NCBI GenBank assembly: GCA_036006525.1
Contig: DASYPP010000047.1
Coordinates: forward strand, 1 to 64,000
Source of the DNA: DASYPP01 sp036006525
GTDB lineage: Bacteria > Gemmatimonadota > Gemmatimonadetes > Gemmatimonadales > GWC2-71-9
Reading direction: 5' to 3'
Length of the DNA stretch: 64,000 nt
Below are positions 17,150-24,752 of this stretch, piece by piece (within the stretch, counting starts at the first letter, position 1; each line of letters opens with the position of its first letter). The notes under the pieces are model-generated. The model did no database searches and was not told the origin of the DNA. It worked only from the letters and a program-made list of their open reading frames with translations. A program made the position numbers and the translations under genes.

Positions 17150-18526
17150 CTAGTACCGCCCCAGATAACTATCGATCTCCCACTTGCTCACCTGCAGGTT
17201 GTACTGCAGCACCTCCGCCTTCTTCGCCTCGATGAACCGCTCCGTGAGATGCTCGCCCAGCGCCGCCGTGATCACCGGGTCCTTCTCGAAGTACTCCAGC
17301 GCCTCGTGCAGATCCCGCGGCAGCTCGTCGATCTTGAACTTCCGCCGGTCCCGGTGGCTCATCTCGAAGATGTTCCGGTTCACCGGCTCCCGCGCGGTCA
17401 TCTTCTTCTCGATTCCATCGAGGCCCGCGGCCAGCTGCACCGTCAGCGCCAGGTAGGGATTGGCGGACGGATCCGGCATCCGGAGCTCGCAGCGGGTGCC
17501 CAGCCCCCGCCGGTCCGGAATCCGGATCAGCGGCGAACGGTTCCGCATGCTCCACGCGACGTTGACCGGTGCCTCGTAACCCGGCACCAGCCGCTTGTAG
17601 CTGTTGATCAGGGGGTTGGTGATGGCGCAGAAACCCTGGGCGTGCTGCAGCAACCCTTCGATATACTGCAACGCGACCTTGGACAGTTTGCTCTCGGTCT
17701 TGGGATCGAAGAAGGCGTTGTCCTTCCCCTTGAACAGCGACTGGTGGGTGTGCATCCCGCTGCCGTTCTGGCCCTGGATCGGCTTGGGCATGAACGACGC
17801 CACGAAACCGTAGCGGTGCGCCACGTCGCGCACGATGAACTTGAAGGTCGCGATGTTGTCGGCCGTGGTCAGCGCGTCGGCGTACTTGAAATCGATCTCG
17901 TGCTGGCCCTCGGCCACCTCGTGGTGGGCCGCTTCTACTTCGAAGCCCATCATCTCCAGCTGCTCCACGATCACTCGCCGGATCTCCTCGCCCTTGTCCA
18001 CCGGGGTGAGATCGAAATAGGCCCCGGAGTCATGGGTATTCGTGGTGGCCGCGCCCTCGGGATCCTTTTCGAACAGGAAGAACTCCGCCTCGCACCCCGC
18101 CATCATCGCATATCCCATCCGCCGCGCCTTTTCCACCTGCCGCTTCAGCGTCATCCGGGGACAGCCGGGGAAGGGCTTCTCGTCCGGGGTGTAGATATCG
18201 CAGAGCAACCGCGCTACCCGGCCGCCTTCATCCTCGTAGGGAAGGATCCGGAACGTGTCCAGCTCGGGCTTGAGCAGCATGTCGCTCTCTTCGATCCGGA
18301 CGAACCCCTCGATCGACGAGCCGTCGAACATGATCTCCCCTTCCAGCGCCTTTTCAAACTGGCTCCGGGGGACCTCGACGTTCTTGTTGACGCCCAGGAT
18401 GTCGGTGAATTGCAGCCGCAGAAAGTCGACCCCGAACTGGTTAGCCAGTTTCATGACGTCGGACTTCTTGCTGCCGGAGAGACTCTTGGGGAATTCGGTA
18501 ATGCTCGGGCGGGGGCGGGCAGCCAT
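17150..18526 (-). CDS. glnA: Glutamine synthetase type I
   Basis: This 458-aa enzyme joins ammonia and glutamate using ATP and is the central entry point of nitrogen assimilation. Visible family signatures are the beta-grasp start (FLRLQFTDILGVNKNVEVPR), DGSSIEGFVRIEESDM, the ATP and metal region GCEAEFFLF, the glutamate-binding EVAEGQHEIDFKYADAL, KPIQGQNGSGMHTHQSLF with a metal/ATP-site His, and the NRSPLIRIP loop. The length and the MLLKPELDTF region fit the shorter GSI-alpha group more than adenylylated GSI-beta. ATG 18526 has GGAG upstream; the open frame before it includes the promoter and is non-coding. Confidence 0.97.
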   Translation of the reverse strand: MAARPRPSITEFPKSLSGSKKSDVMKLANQFGVDFLRLQFTDILGVNKNVEVPRSQFEKALEGEIMFDGSSIEGFVRIEESDMLLKPELDTFRILPYEDEGGRVARLLCDIYTPDEKPFPGCPRMTLKRQVEKARRMGYAMMAGCEAEFFLFEKDPEGAATTNTHDSGAYFDLTPVDKGEEIRRVIVEQLEMMGFEVEAAHHEVAEGQHEIDFKYADALTTADNIATFKFIVRDVAHRYGFVASFMPKPIQGQNGSGMHTHQSLFKGKDNAFFDPKTESKLSKVALQYIEGLLQHAQGFCAITNPLINSYKRLVPGYEAPVNVAWSMRNRSPLIRIPDRRGLGTRCELRMPDPSANPYLALTVQLAAGLDGIEKKMTAREPVNRNIFEMSHRDRRKFKIDELPRDLHEALEYFEKDPVITAALGEHLTERFIEAKKAEVLQYNLQVSKWEIDSYLGRY

Positions 18527-18566
18527 CACGGCACTCCAGGGTCGGGGGGTGGAACAAGGAGGCGGC

Positions 18567-18595
18567 AATGTAATGGTGTCACCGGGAGATTGCAA
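18567..18595 (-). promoter_or_regulatory. Putative sigma-70-type promoter for glnA
   Basis: On the minus strand TTGCAA (18595-18590), a 17-base spacer and TACATT (18572-18567) lie about 40 bases upstream of the glnA ATG. Each box matches the consensus at four or more of six positions. Transcription would begin near 18560. Confidence 0.45.
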
Positions 18596-18786
18596 AATCT
18601 GCAGGAAATCGGGAGTTTGTTGCCGGTTCCCAGGCTCGGTCACCGCGAAATGCGACAGATTGAATGCAGGAAGTGCAGTTCCTGGCGGGTCCCGCCTCCC
18701 GGCTCGCGAGCTGTCCAAAGCCCGGCTCCTGGAGCGACATAGGGCAGGCGGCGAACACCGCTCAACCTCTGAAACGGAGCTTTTCG

Positions 18787-19176
18787 ATGCGATACATCCT
18801 GATGGACTACGTCCGCGAGGCCGGCTTCCCCCAGCTCACCGAGGCGGAAAAGGAATACTGGCTCGGCGCTTACCGGGCCTACGTGGAGGCGATGAAGAAG
18901 GACGGCATCCTGCTGAACAGCACCGGCCTCCAGCCCACCACGGCCGCGACGACGGTTCGGACCGTGGAAGGCAAGACTCAGGTGCTGGACGGCCCCTACG
19001 CCGACTCGAAGGAGCAGCTGGGTGGCTTTCACATCATCGAGGTGGCCGACCTGGATGCCGCCATCGGCTGGGCCGCCCGCTGTCCGACCGCCAGTCACGG
19101 CATCGTCGAGGTGCGCCCCCTCATGGACCGATCTGACGACCCCCAGGTCCAGCGCCTGATCGACGCCCGCCCTTGA
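18787..19176 (+). CDS. YCII/DGPF-domain protein of an ECF42-type module
   Basis: This 129-aa protein has a ferredoxin-like fold of the YCII superfamily. It carries the DGPF-type signature LDGPYADSKEQLGGFHIIEV and the usual N-terminus MRYILMDYV. DGPF proteins are encoded beside ECF42 sigma factors; their biochemical role is unresolved, though a small-molecule enzymatic or sensory role has been suggested. ATG 18787 is preceded by ACGGAG. It is the first gene of a three-gene rightward operon with the RibD_C protein and the sigma factor. Confidence 0.92.
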   Translation: MRYILMDYVREAGFPQLTEAEKEYWLGAYRAYVEAMKKDGILLNSTGLQPTTAATTVRTVEGKTQVLDGPYADSKEQLGGFHIIEVADLDAAIGWAARCPTASHGIVEVRPLMDRSDDPQVQRLIDARP

Positions 19177-19221
19177 CCGGGCAGCGACACGACCCTTCCC
19201 ACGACCGAAACGAGGAAATCC

Positions 19222-19779
19222 ATGCGACGAATAGTGGTTTTCAACCTGGTATCGTTGGACGGTTACATTGCGGACCAGAACGGCGACATGAGCTGGGCCC
19301 ACCGGCAGGACCCGGAGTGGAACACGTTCGTCACCGGGAACGCCAAGGGCGAAGGTGCGCTCTTGTTCGGCCGGGTCACTTACGAGATGATGGCGAGCTG
19401 GTGGCCCACGCCCCAGGCGATCCAGGCCATGCCCGCGGCCGCGGAGTGGATGAACCATGCGCCGAAGCTGGTCGTCTCGAAAACGCTCAAGAAGGCGACG
19501 TGGAACAACTCCACCCTGCTGAAAGGGGACCTGGTGCCGGCCCTGACGAAGTTGAAGAAGGAGTCGGGACCGGACTTCGTGGTCTTCGGGAGCGGGACCG
19601 TCATCGCGCAACTGGCCGAGCACGGGATGATCGACGAGTACCAGGTCGTGGTGAACCCCATCGTGCTGGGCCGGGGGAAGTCGATGTTCGACGGGGTCAC
19701 CAGGCGAACGAACCTCAAGCTGACCCGGACCCGGATCTTCGGTAACGGGAACGCCCTGCTGTGCTACGAGCCGATGTAG
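19222..19779 (+). CDS. RibD C-terminal/dihydrofolate-reductase-like protein
   Basis: This 185-aa single-domain protein of the RibD_C/DHFR fold shows FNLVSLDGYIAD at the start, the NADPH-binding glycine segment FVVFGSGTVIAQLAEHGMIDEYQVVVNPIVLG, and LLFGRVTYEMMASWW. Members include YyaP/YwjB-like reductases with unidentified substrates. ATG 19222 has GAGGAAA upstream. It lies between the DGPF gene and the sigma gene, and its stop overlaps the sigma start, so all three are probably one transcript. Confidence 0.9.
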   Translation: MRRIVVFNLVSLDGYIADQNGDMSWAHRQDPEWNTFVTGNAKGEGALLFGRVTYEMMASWWPTPQAIQAMPAAAEWMNHAPKLVVSKTLKKATWNNSTLLKGDLVPALTKLKKESGPDFVVFGSGTVIAQLAEHGMIDEYQVVVNPIVLGRGKSMFDGVTRRTNLKLTRTRIFGNGNALLCYEPM

Positions 19780-21020
19780 TGGCGGATGAGGCCGGCGACG
19801 CCCGGGCTCGCGACACGGCGGACGCCGTCGCGCGGCGCAGCTACGGCAAGCTGATCGCCTTTCTCGGTGCCCGCACCCGGGACCTGGCCGAGGCGGAGGA
19901 CGCCCTGTCGGAGGCGTTCGCGGCGGCGCTGGCCAGTTGGCCGCTCAAGGGGTGTCCGGCGAACCCCGAAGCCTGGCTGCTCACCGTCGCCCGCCGCAGA
20001 CTGATCGACGGCGCCCGGCACAGCAGCCGGGGCGAGATCGCCACCGCACAGCTACAGATCGTCGCCGAGGGGCTCGACGCGGCCGCGGCGGATGGAATCC
20101 CCGACCGCCGCCTCGCCCTGATGTTCGCCTGCGCCCACCCGGCGATCGAAGCCGGGATCCGCGCGCCGCTGATGCTGCAGGTGGTGCTTGGGCTTGATGC
20201 CAAGGCCATCGCGTCGGCTTTCCTCACCTCGCCAGCCGCGATGGGGAAGCGACTGGTCAGGGCCAAGGACAAGCTGCGCCAGGCCGGCATTCCCTTCAGC
20301 GTCCCCGAGCGCGAGGAGCTTCCCGGCCGGCTCGACACCGTGCTGGACGCGATCTACGCCGCTTTTGCCGAAGGGTGGACCGACCCGGGTGGGACCGATA
20401 CCGCCCGGCGCAACCTCACCGACGAAGCCCTGTTCCTTGCCCGGCTGGTGAGCGAACTGCTCCCCGAGGAGCCGGAGGCGCTGGGCCTGCTGGCCCTCAT
20501 GCTGCACGCCGAAGCTCGCCGCTCCTCCCGGCGCAACGGGCAGGGTGAATACGTGCCGCTCGCCCAGCAGGATCCGGCAACGTGGGACTGGCAGATCATT
20601 GGTGTCGCGGAGGCGCTGCTGCAGCGCGCCAGCGCCCTGAGCTCCATCGGCCGCTACCAGTTGGAGGCCGCGCTGCAGTCCGCGCACGTCGCCCGCTGCC
20701 ATGCCGGCCACACCAACTGGGCGGAGGTCGTGCAGCTTTACGACGCCCTGCTCGCACTCACCGGATCACCGGTGGTCGCCATCAATCGGGCGCTTGCCAT
20801 AGCGGAGGTGCACGGCGCCCGGGCCGGACTGGAGGCCTTGCCCGAAGCCAGCGATCCACGACTCGCCGAGTACCAGCCCTTCTGGGCTGCGCGCGCGGAA
20901 CTGCTCACCCGGACCGGCGCGATGGGGGAAGCCCGCAGCGCCTACGAGATCGCCATCGGTCTGGAGCGCGATCCCGCGGTTCGTCGCTTCCTGCAGCGGC
21001 GTCAGTCCGGGTTGGTATGA
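19779..21020 (+). CDS. ECF42-type RNA polymerase sigma factor with C-terminal TPR-like extension
   Basis: This sigma factor of about 413 aa has sigma region 2 at residues 15-80 (LIAFLGARTRDLAEAEDALSEAFAAAL...WLLTVARRRLIDGARH) and region 4 at about 110-170 (PAAMGKRLVRAKDKLRQAGIPF). A long helical C-terminal extension of about 230 aa contains GLLALMLHAEARRSSR and the TPR-like GRYQLEAALQSAHV. This domain order plus an adjacent DGPF gene identifies the ECF42 group, which lacks a classical anti-sigma factor and may be controlled by its own extension. GTG 19779 overlaps the preceding stop by one base; GTG 19761 is an alternative. Confidence 0.9.
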   Translation: MADEAGDARARDTADAVARRSYGKLIAFLGARTRDLAEAEDALSEAFAAALASWPLKGCPANPEAWLLTVARRRLIDGARHSSRGEIATAQLQIVAEGLDAAAADGIPDRRLALMFACAHPAIEAGIRAPLMLQVVLGLDAKAIASAFLTSPAAMGKRLVRAKDKLRQAGIPFSVPEREELPGRLDTVLDAIYAAFAEGWTDPGGTDTARRNLTDEALFLARLVSELLPEEPEALGLLALMLHAEARRSSRRNGQGEYVPLAQQDPATWDWQIIGVAEALLQRASALSSIGRYQLEAALQSAHVARCHAGHTNWAEVVQLYDALLALTGSPVVAINRALAIAEVHGARAGLEALPEASDPRLAEYQPFWAARAELLTRTGAMGEARSAYEIAIGLERDPAVRRFLQRRQSGLV

Positions 21021-21053
21021 GTTTTTGGTGGGATTTGTAAGCGCGCGGGTTCT

Positions 21054-21329
21054 CTACCCCAGGCTCTCCAGCAGCTTCCATAACTCGGAGGGGCTGAACT
21101 CTCCGAACCGGTCATATACCGCCTGCTCGCTCCACTCCAGGAAGATCCACCCGGTGATCCGATGTCGGGCCCCGCTCACGAAATGCACCCGGCCCCGGGC
21201 ATTGCCGCCCTGGCCGGTGGTTTCGAGGTAGACGCTCCACCGGGTCTCCCCACGAACCAGGTCGCCCAGGTGGCGGGCCCGCGGCGCATCGGGAAGCGGT
21301 ACCTCTGGAGGGAGCTGAGGCTGGCCCAT
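21054..21329 (-). CDS. Small hypothetical protein
   Basis: This 91-aa protein starts at ATG 21329 with a proline-rich N-terminus (MGQPQLPPEVPLPDAPR), then a compact beta segment (WSVYLETTGQGGNARGRVHFV) and an amphipathic C-terminal helix (SPSELWKLLESLG). I do not recognise it. It is convergent with the sigma factor, with about 30 bases between them. It reads as a genuine small protein rather than a shadow because no other frame is credible here. Confidence 0.6.
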   Translation of the reverse strand: MGQPQLPPEVPLPDAPRARHLGDLVRGETRWSVYLETTGQGGNARGRVHFVSGARHRITGWIFLEWSEQAVYDRFGEFSPSELWKLLESLG

Positions 21330-21365
21330 ACTGCGCCTTTTTAGGGTTGTTGAAAGGTACGACGA

Positions 21366-21400
21366 TCAAGGGAATGGGGGAATGAGGGATTGGGGGAACA
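21366..21400. repeat. Short GGGGGAAT-type tandem repeat
   Basis: The intergenic stretch contains GGGAATGGGGGAATGAGGG followed by ATTGGGGGAA, an imperfect 8-base tandem series between divergent genes. It looks like one arm of the mirrored short-period repeats seen elsewhere; I see no matching opposite arm. It lies just ahead of the next start codon. Confidence 0.45.
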
Positions 21401-21416
21401 CCATTACCTTCCCTGC

Positions 21417-22196
21417 GTGCCAGCCCCCCTGACCTGCCCAGTCTGCGGCGCCGAGAGCGCCGGCGGCAACTTCTGTCCCGGGTGCGGAAGCCCGCTCGCC
21501 CAGCGGACCTGCACCGCCTGCAGCGCGGCGTTATCCCCCGGCGCGCGGTTCTGCCACCGCTGCGGTCACCCGGCCGCCGGCGTCATTCGCCGCCAGGCCG
21601 AGCGGCGGGCCTGGGCGGTGGCCGGCAGCCTGGCGACCATCCTGATCCTGGTCATCGTCTGGTTCATGGTCCGCGGAGCCAAACCCGCCGCCGCGCCCGA
21701 CATGGCCAACGTCGGCTCGGCCAGCGGCGCCCTGGGAACCGGCCAGGCGCCCGACATCAGCAGCATGACTCCCGAAGAACGCTTCACCCGGCTCTTCGAG
21801 CGGGTCACCCGGGCCGCTGAGGGCGGGGATTCCGCCCAGGTCTCCGCCTTTGTGCCGATGGCGCTGGGTGCTTACAGCCAGTTGCCCGCGATCAACAATG
21901 ATGACCGCTTTCACGCCGCCATGCTCTACTTCATGATCGGTGAGTTCCCCGGCACCCTCGCCCTGGCCGACACCATCCAGCAGAACATCCCGCGCCATCT
22001 CTTTGCTCCGGTTCTCCGGGGGACCGTCGCCGAGGCGCAAGGCGACAAGGCCGCCCTGGCCCGGAGCTACGCCGCCTTCCGGGCGAACTACGCGCTCGAG
22101 CAGCAGGCCGGACGCCAGGAGTACAGCGACCACCGGGAACTACTGGAACAATTCAAGCGCTCGGCGGACTCAGCCGCCCAACAGCGTGAGCAGTAA
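21417..22196 (+). CDS. Double zinc-ribbon, membrane-anchored TPR-like protein
   Basis: This protein of about 259 aa has two N-terminal zinc ribbons (CPVCGAE...CPGCG and CTACSAA...CHRCGHP, residues about 7-55), one membrane helix (VAGSLATILILVIVWFMV), and a periplasmic helical domain (residues about 120-250). That domain has TPR-like helices around FHAAMLYFMIGEFPGTLALADTI and LARSYAAFRANYALE. The function is unknown; it could link a cytosolic metal ribbon to an envelope assembly. GTG 21417 is preferred over TTG 21390, which lies inside the repeat. The stop codon lies within the following repeat element. Confidence 0.7.
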   Translation: MPAPLTCPVCGAESAGGNFCPGCGSPLAQRTCTACSAALSPGARFCHRCGHPAAGVIRRQAERRAWAVAGSLATILILVIVWFMVRGAKPAAAPDMANVGSASGALGTGQAPDISSMTPEERFTRLFERVTRAAEGGDSAQVSAFVPMALGAYSQLPAINNDDRFHAAMLYFMIGEFPGTLALADTIQQNIPRHLFAPVLRGTVAEAQGDKAALARSYAAFRANYALEQQAGRQEYSDHRELLEQFKRSADSAAQQREQ

Positions 22197-22276
22197 GAAG
22201 TGAGAAGTAAGAAGGAACCGACGGAATCTGAAATCAGGCTGTTGTCCTTCTCACTTCTTACTGCTTACCTCTTACG
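22191..22276. repeat. Inverted pair of GTAAGAA heptamer repeats
   Basis: CAGTAAGAAGTGAGAAG at 22191-22207 pairs perfectly over 17 bases with CTTCTCACTTCTTACTG at 22247-22263. Both arms are tandem 7-mers (GTAAGAA, GTGAGAA, GTAAGAA; and GTAAGAG, GTAAGCA on the other arm). The left arm contains the stop codon of the zinc-ribbon gene. The hairpin separates that gene from mqnD and may terminate or attenuate transcription. Confidence 0.75.
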
Positions 22277-22305
22277 CAGGTGAAACCGATCCCAAGGCCA
22301 GATTG

Positions 22306-23148
22306 ATGTCTCAAGTCATTCGAGTCGCCCATAGTCCCGATTCCGACGACGCCTTCATGTTCTACGCGCTGGCGGAAGGAAAGATCGAAACCGGGAATCT
22401 CCAGTACGTCCACGAGCTCTCCGACATCGAGAGCTTGAACCGGCGCGCCCTCACCGGCGACCTCGAGGTGACGGCGGTCTCGATCCACGCCTACGCCTAC
22501 CTGCACCGCACCTACGCGCTGCTCAACAGCGGGTCCTCCATGGGCGATGGGTACGGGCCACGCCTGGTAGCGCCGGCGTCCCCGCCGGGTGATCCCCGCC
22601 AGGCCATCCGGGGCAAGCGCGTCGCGGTCCCCGGCCTGCTCACCACGGCGTACCTCGCGCTCAAGCTCTACCAGCCCGACTTCCAGGCGGTGGTGATCCC
22701 GTTCGACCAGATCGAGGACGCGGTGCGCCAGGGCAGAGCCGACGTGGGTCTCCTGATCCATGAAGGCCAGCTCACTTACGCCGATGACGGATTCCAGCTG
22801 TGGGAAGACCTGGGCGCCTGGTGGCTCCGCGAAACCGGGCTTCCGCTCCCCCTGGGCGGCAACGTGGTCCGGCGCGATTTGGGCGAGGCCGTGATCCAGC
22901 AAGTCGCCCGGGACCTCAAGGCCAGCATCGTTTACGCGCTGGAGCACCGCCGGCCGGCCCTGGAACATGCCCGGCAGTTCAACCGGGGGATCGGGGACGA
23001 GCGGACCGACACCTTCGTCGCCATGTATGTGAACCAGTGGACGGTGGATTATGGCCCCCGGGGCCGCCAGGCCGTCCAGGCCCTTTTGGACCGGGCCTGG
23101 GACGCGGGACTGGTCCCTGAGCAGGTAACCGTGGACTTTATCGGATAG
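22306..23148 (+). CDS. mqnD: Menaquinone biosynthesis protein MqnD (1,4-dihydroxy-6-naphthoate synthase)
   Basis: This 280-aa enzyme of the futalosine route converts cyclic dehypoxanthine futalosine to 1,4-dihydroxy-6-naphthoate. It has the periplasmic-binding-protein fold but no signal peptide. Family signatures are the N-terminal AHSPDSDDAFMFYALAEGKI, the SIHAYAYL segment, GKRVAVPGLLTTAYLALKL, and the active-site region LLIHEGQLTYADDGFQLW. ATG 22306 immediately follows an in-frame TTG. No other mqn gene is in the window, so the pathway must be completed elsewhere. Confidence 0.93.
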   Translation: MSQVIRVAHSPDSDDAFMFYALAEGKIETGNLQYVHELSDIESLNRRALTGDLEVTAVSIHAYAYLHRTYALLNSGSSMGDGYGPRLVAPASPPGDPRQAIRGKRVAVPGLLTTAYLALKLYQPDFQAVVIPFDQIEDAVRQGRADVGLLIHEGQLTYADDGFQLWEDLGAWWLRETGLPLPLGGNVVRRDLGEAVIQQVARDLKASIVYALEHRRPALEHARQFNRGIGDERTDTFVAMYVNQWTVDYGPRGRQAVQALLDRAWDAGLVPEQVTVDFIG

Positions 23149-23196
23149 GTGGGCTAGCTCATTGACGCATCGGAAGTTGGCCCGTACCTTCACGCT

Positions 23197-24258
23197 ATGA
23201 CCGAAGACCAGCACACCTCCATCATGGTAGTAGACGATGATGAGCCGATCCGGACCGCCCTGAAGAAGTACCTCACCCAGCAGGGGTTCGAGGTAAGCAC
23301 GGCCGGAAGCGGGGACGAGGCCCTTAAGCTGCTCCAGAAGCAAAAGATCGCCTGCATCCTGCTGGACGTGAAAATGCCCGGCATCAGCGGTGTTGATCTG
23401 GTCCCCCGGATCATGGATATCGAGCCCAACGCGGCCGTCCTCATGCTGACCGGGGTCAACGATGCCACCAGCGCCGCGCTCTGTATGCAGCGGGGAGCAA
23501 TGGACTACCTCACCAAGCCCATCGAACTCTCCGAGCTATCCCGGGCCATCAACAGCGCTCTCCGCAAGCGGGGCACCCAGCTGGAACAACAGAACCTGAA
23601 CCAGTGGCTCAAGGAAGAAGTCGCGGTCCGGAGCTCCGAGGTCCGTAACGAGCGCGCCAAGCTGGAGCGGCTCTCGGTTGCCACGCTGGAAACGCTGGTC
23701 AACGCGCTGGAGGCAAAGGATCCGTACCTCCGGGGTCACTCGGCGCGGGTGGCGGACCTCTCCGCCATGATCGCCGCCGAGATGAAGCTGTCGGACGAGG
23801 TCATCGAACAGGTGCGGATGGCGGGACGGCTGCACGATATCGGCAAGATCGGCATCCGGGAGGAAATCCTGAACAAGGAAGGACCGCTCACGGCCCAGGA
23901 GTATGAGCAGGTGAAGCAGCACGTCACGATCGGCTCGCAGATCCTGGCCCCGCTCGCCCACCTGCGCGATATCATCGGGTACGTGCGGAGCCATCATGAA
24001 CGATGGGACGGGGAGGGCTACCCCGACAGCCTGAGCGGGGAAACGATTCCGCTGGGCGCGCGGGTGCTTTGCACTTCGGAGATTTACGACGCTCTCACTA
24101 CGTCCCGGCCCTACCAGGAGAAGATGTCGCCCGACCTGGCGGTGCAGCGCATGCGGGACCTGGTGGGAAGCGTGCTGGATCCGGCAGTGCACCGGGCGTT
24201 GGAGGCGGTGGTCGGCCGGCGCCAGGCCCTGGTCTTCCTCGATGAATCCAAGGAGTGA
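23197..24258 (+). CDS. Response regulator with HD-GYP cyclic-di-GMP phosphodiesterase domain
   Basis: This 353-aa cytosolic regulator has a receiver domain at residues 1-120 (MVVDDDEPIRTAL acidic pocket, CILLDVKMPGISG with the phospho-acceptor Asp, YLTKPIE lysine). A coiled linker follows (QQNLNQWLKEEVAVRSSEV). The HD-GYP domain spans about 160-345, with HSARVADLSA, LHDIGKIGIREEILNK, HHERWDGEGYP and GARVLCTSEIYDALTTSRPY. All metal-site motifs and the GYP triplet are present, so phosphorylation-controlled degradation of c-di-GMP is expected. It is the first gene of the operon leading to the HEAT protein and GT2. Confidence 0.94.
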   Translation: MTEDQHTSIMVVDDDEPIRTALKKYLTQQGFEVSTAGSGDEALKLLQKQKIACILLDVKMPGISGVDLVPRIMDIEPNAAVLMLTGVNDATSAALCMQRGAMDYLTKPIELSELSRAINSALRKRGTQLEQQNLNQWLKEEVAVRSSEVRNERAKLERLSVATLETLVNALEAKDPYLRGHSARVADLSAMIAAEMKLSDEVIEQVRMAGRLHDIGKIGIREEILNKEGPLTAQEYEQVKQHVTIGSQILAPLAHLRDIIGYVRSHHERWDGEGYPDSLSGETIPLGARVLCTSEIYDALTTSRPYQEKMSPDLAVQRMRDLVGSVLDPAVHRALEAVVGRRQALVFLDESKE

Positions 24259-24380
24259 CCCCCGGGAGTGGGGATTGCGACCCACCCCTCTGACAGGCGA
24301 TGAACGGCCGCCGGTTGGGCGGCTTCATTATTTTTCAACCTCATTGGGGACAGGCCCTTAGGCACCTCGGAAGGATCGTC

Positions 24381-24752
24381 ATGGCTCAGGTGATTCTGGT
24401 CATAGAGGATGATCTGGATCAGCGGAGATTATTAGAGCGGATCCTGAGCAGCGCGGGTTACCGGGTGTTCTCCGCCCCGGATGGCCAGGCCGGCATCGAT
24501 GCTGCCGCCGCGGTCCGCCCCGCACTCATCATTCTCGACGTGATGATGCCGCGGATGAATGGCTATCAGGCTTGCCGCGCACTGCGGCAGAACCTTGCAA
24601 CCGCGGCGACTCCGATCCTCATGTTCACCCACAAGCAAGAACCGGCGGACCAGTTCTGGGCCAGTGAAGTGGGCGCCAGCGCTTTTCTCAACAAGCCGGT
24701 GGATGCGGCCGAACTGCTCGCCGTCGTGTCCAGCCTGGCCGGACCCGCGTGA
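24381..24752 (+). CDS. Single-domain response regulator
   Basis: This 123-aa protein is a stand-alone receiver: VILVIEDDLDQRRLLERIL forms the acidic pocket, LIILDVMMPRMNGYQACRAL carries the phospho-acceptor Asp, and AFLNKPVDAAELL the conserved Lys. With no output domain it must act by protein contact or phosphotransfer. It lies 120 bases after the HD-GYP gene, and its stop overlaps the GTG start of the HEAT-repeat gene (GTGA), which points to co-translation and a shared pathway. ATG 24381 follows GGAAGGA. Confidence 0.92.
   Translation: MAQVILVIEDDLDQRRLLERILSSAGYRVFSAPDGQAGIDAAAAVRPALIILDVMMPRMNGYQACRALRQNLATAATPILMFTHKQEPADQFWASEVGASAFLNKPVDAAELLAVVSSLAGPA

Noticed and set aside
17249..18742. 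497-aa rightward frame opposite glnA
   Set aside because: Antisense of a highly conserved enzyme gene; no protein family features.
22258..23343. 361-aa leftward frame opposite mqnD
   Set aside because: Antisense of MqnD, beginning in the next gene and ending in the heptamer repeat hairpin.
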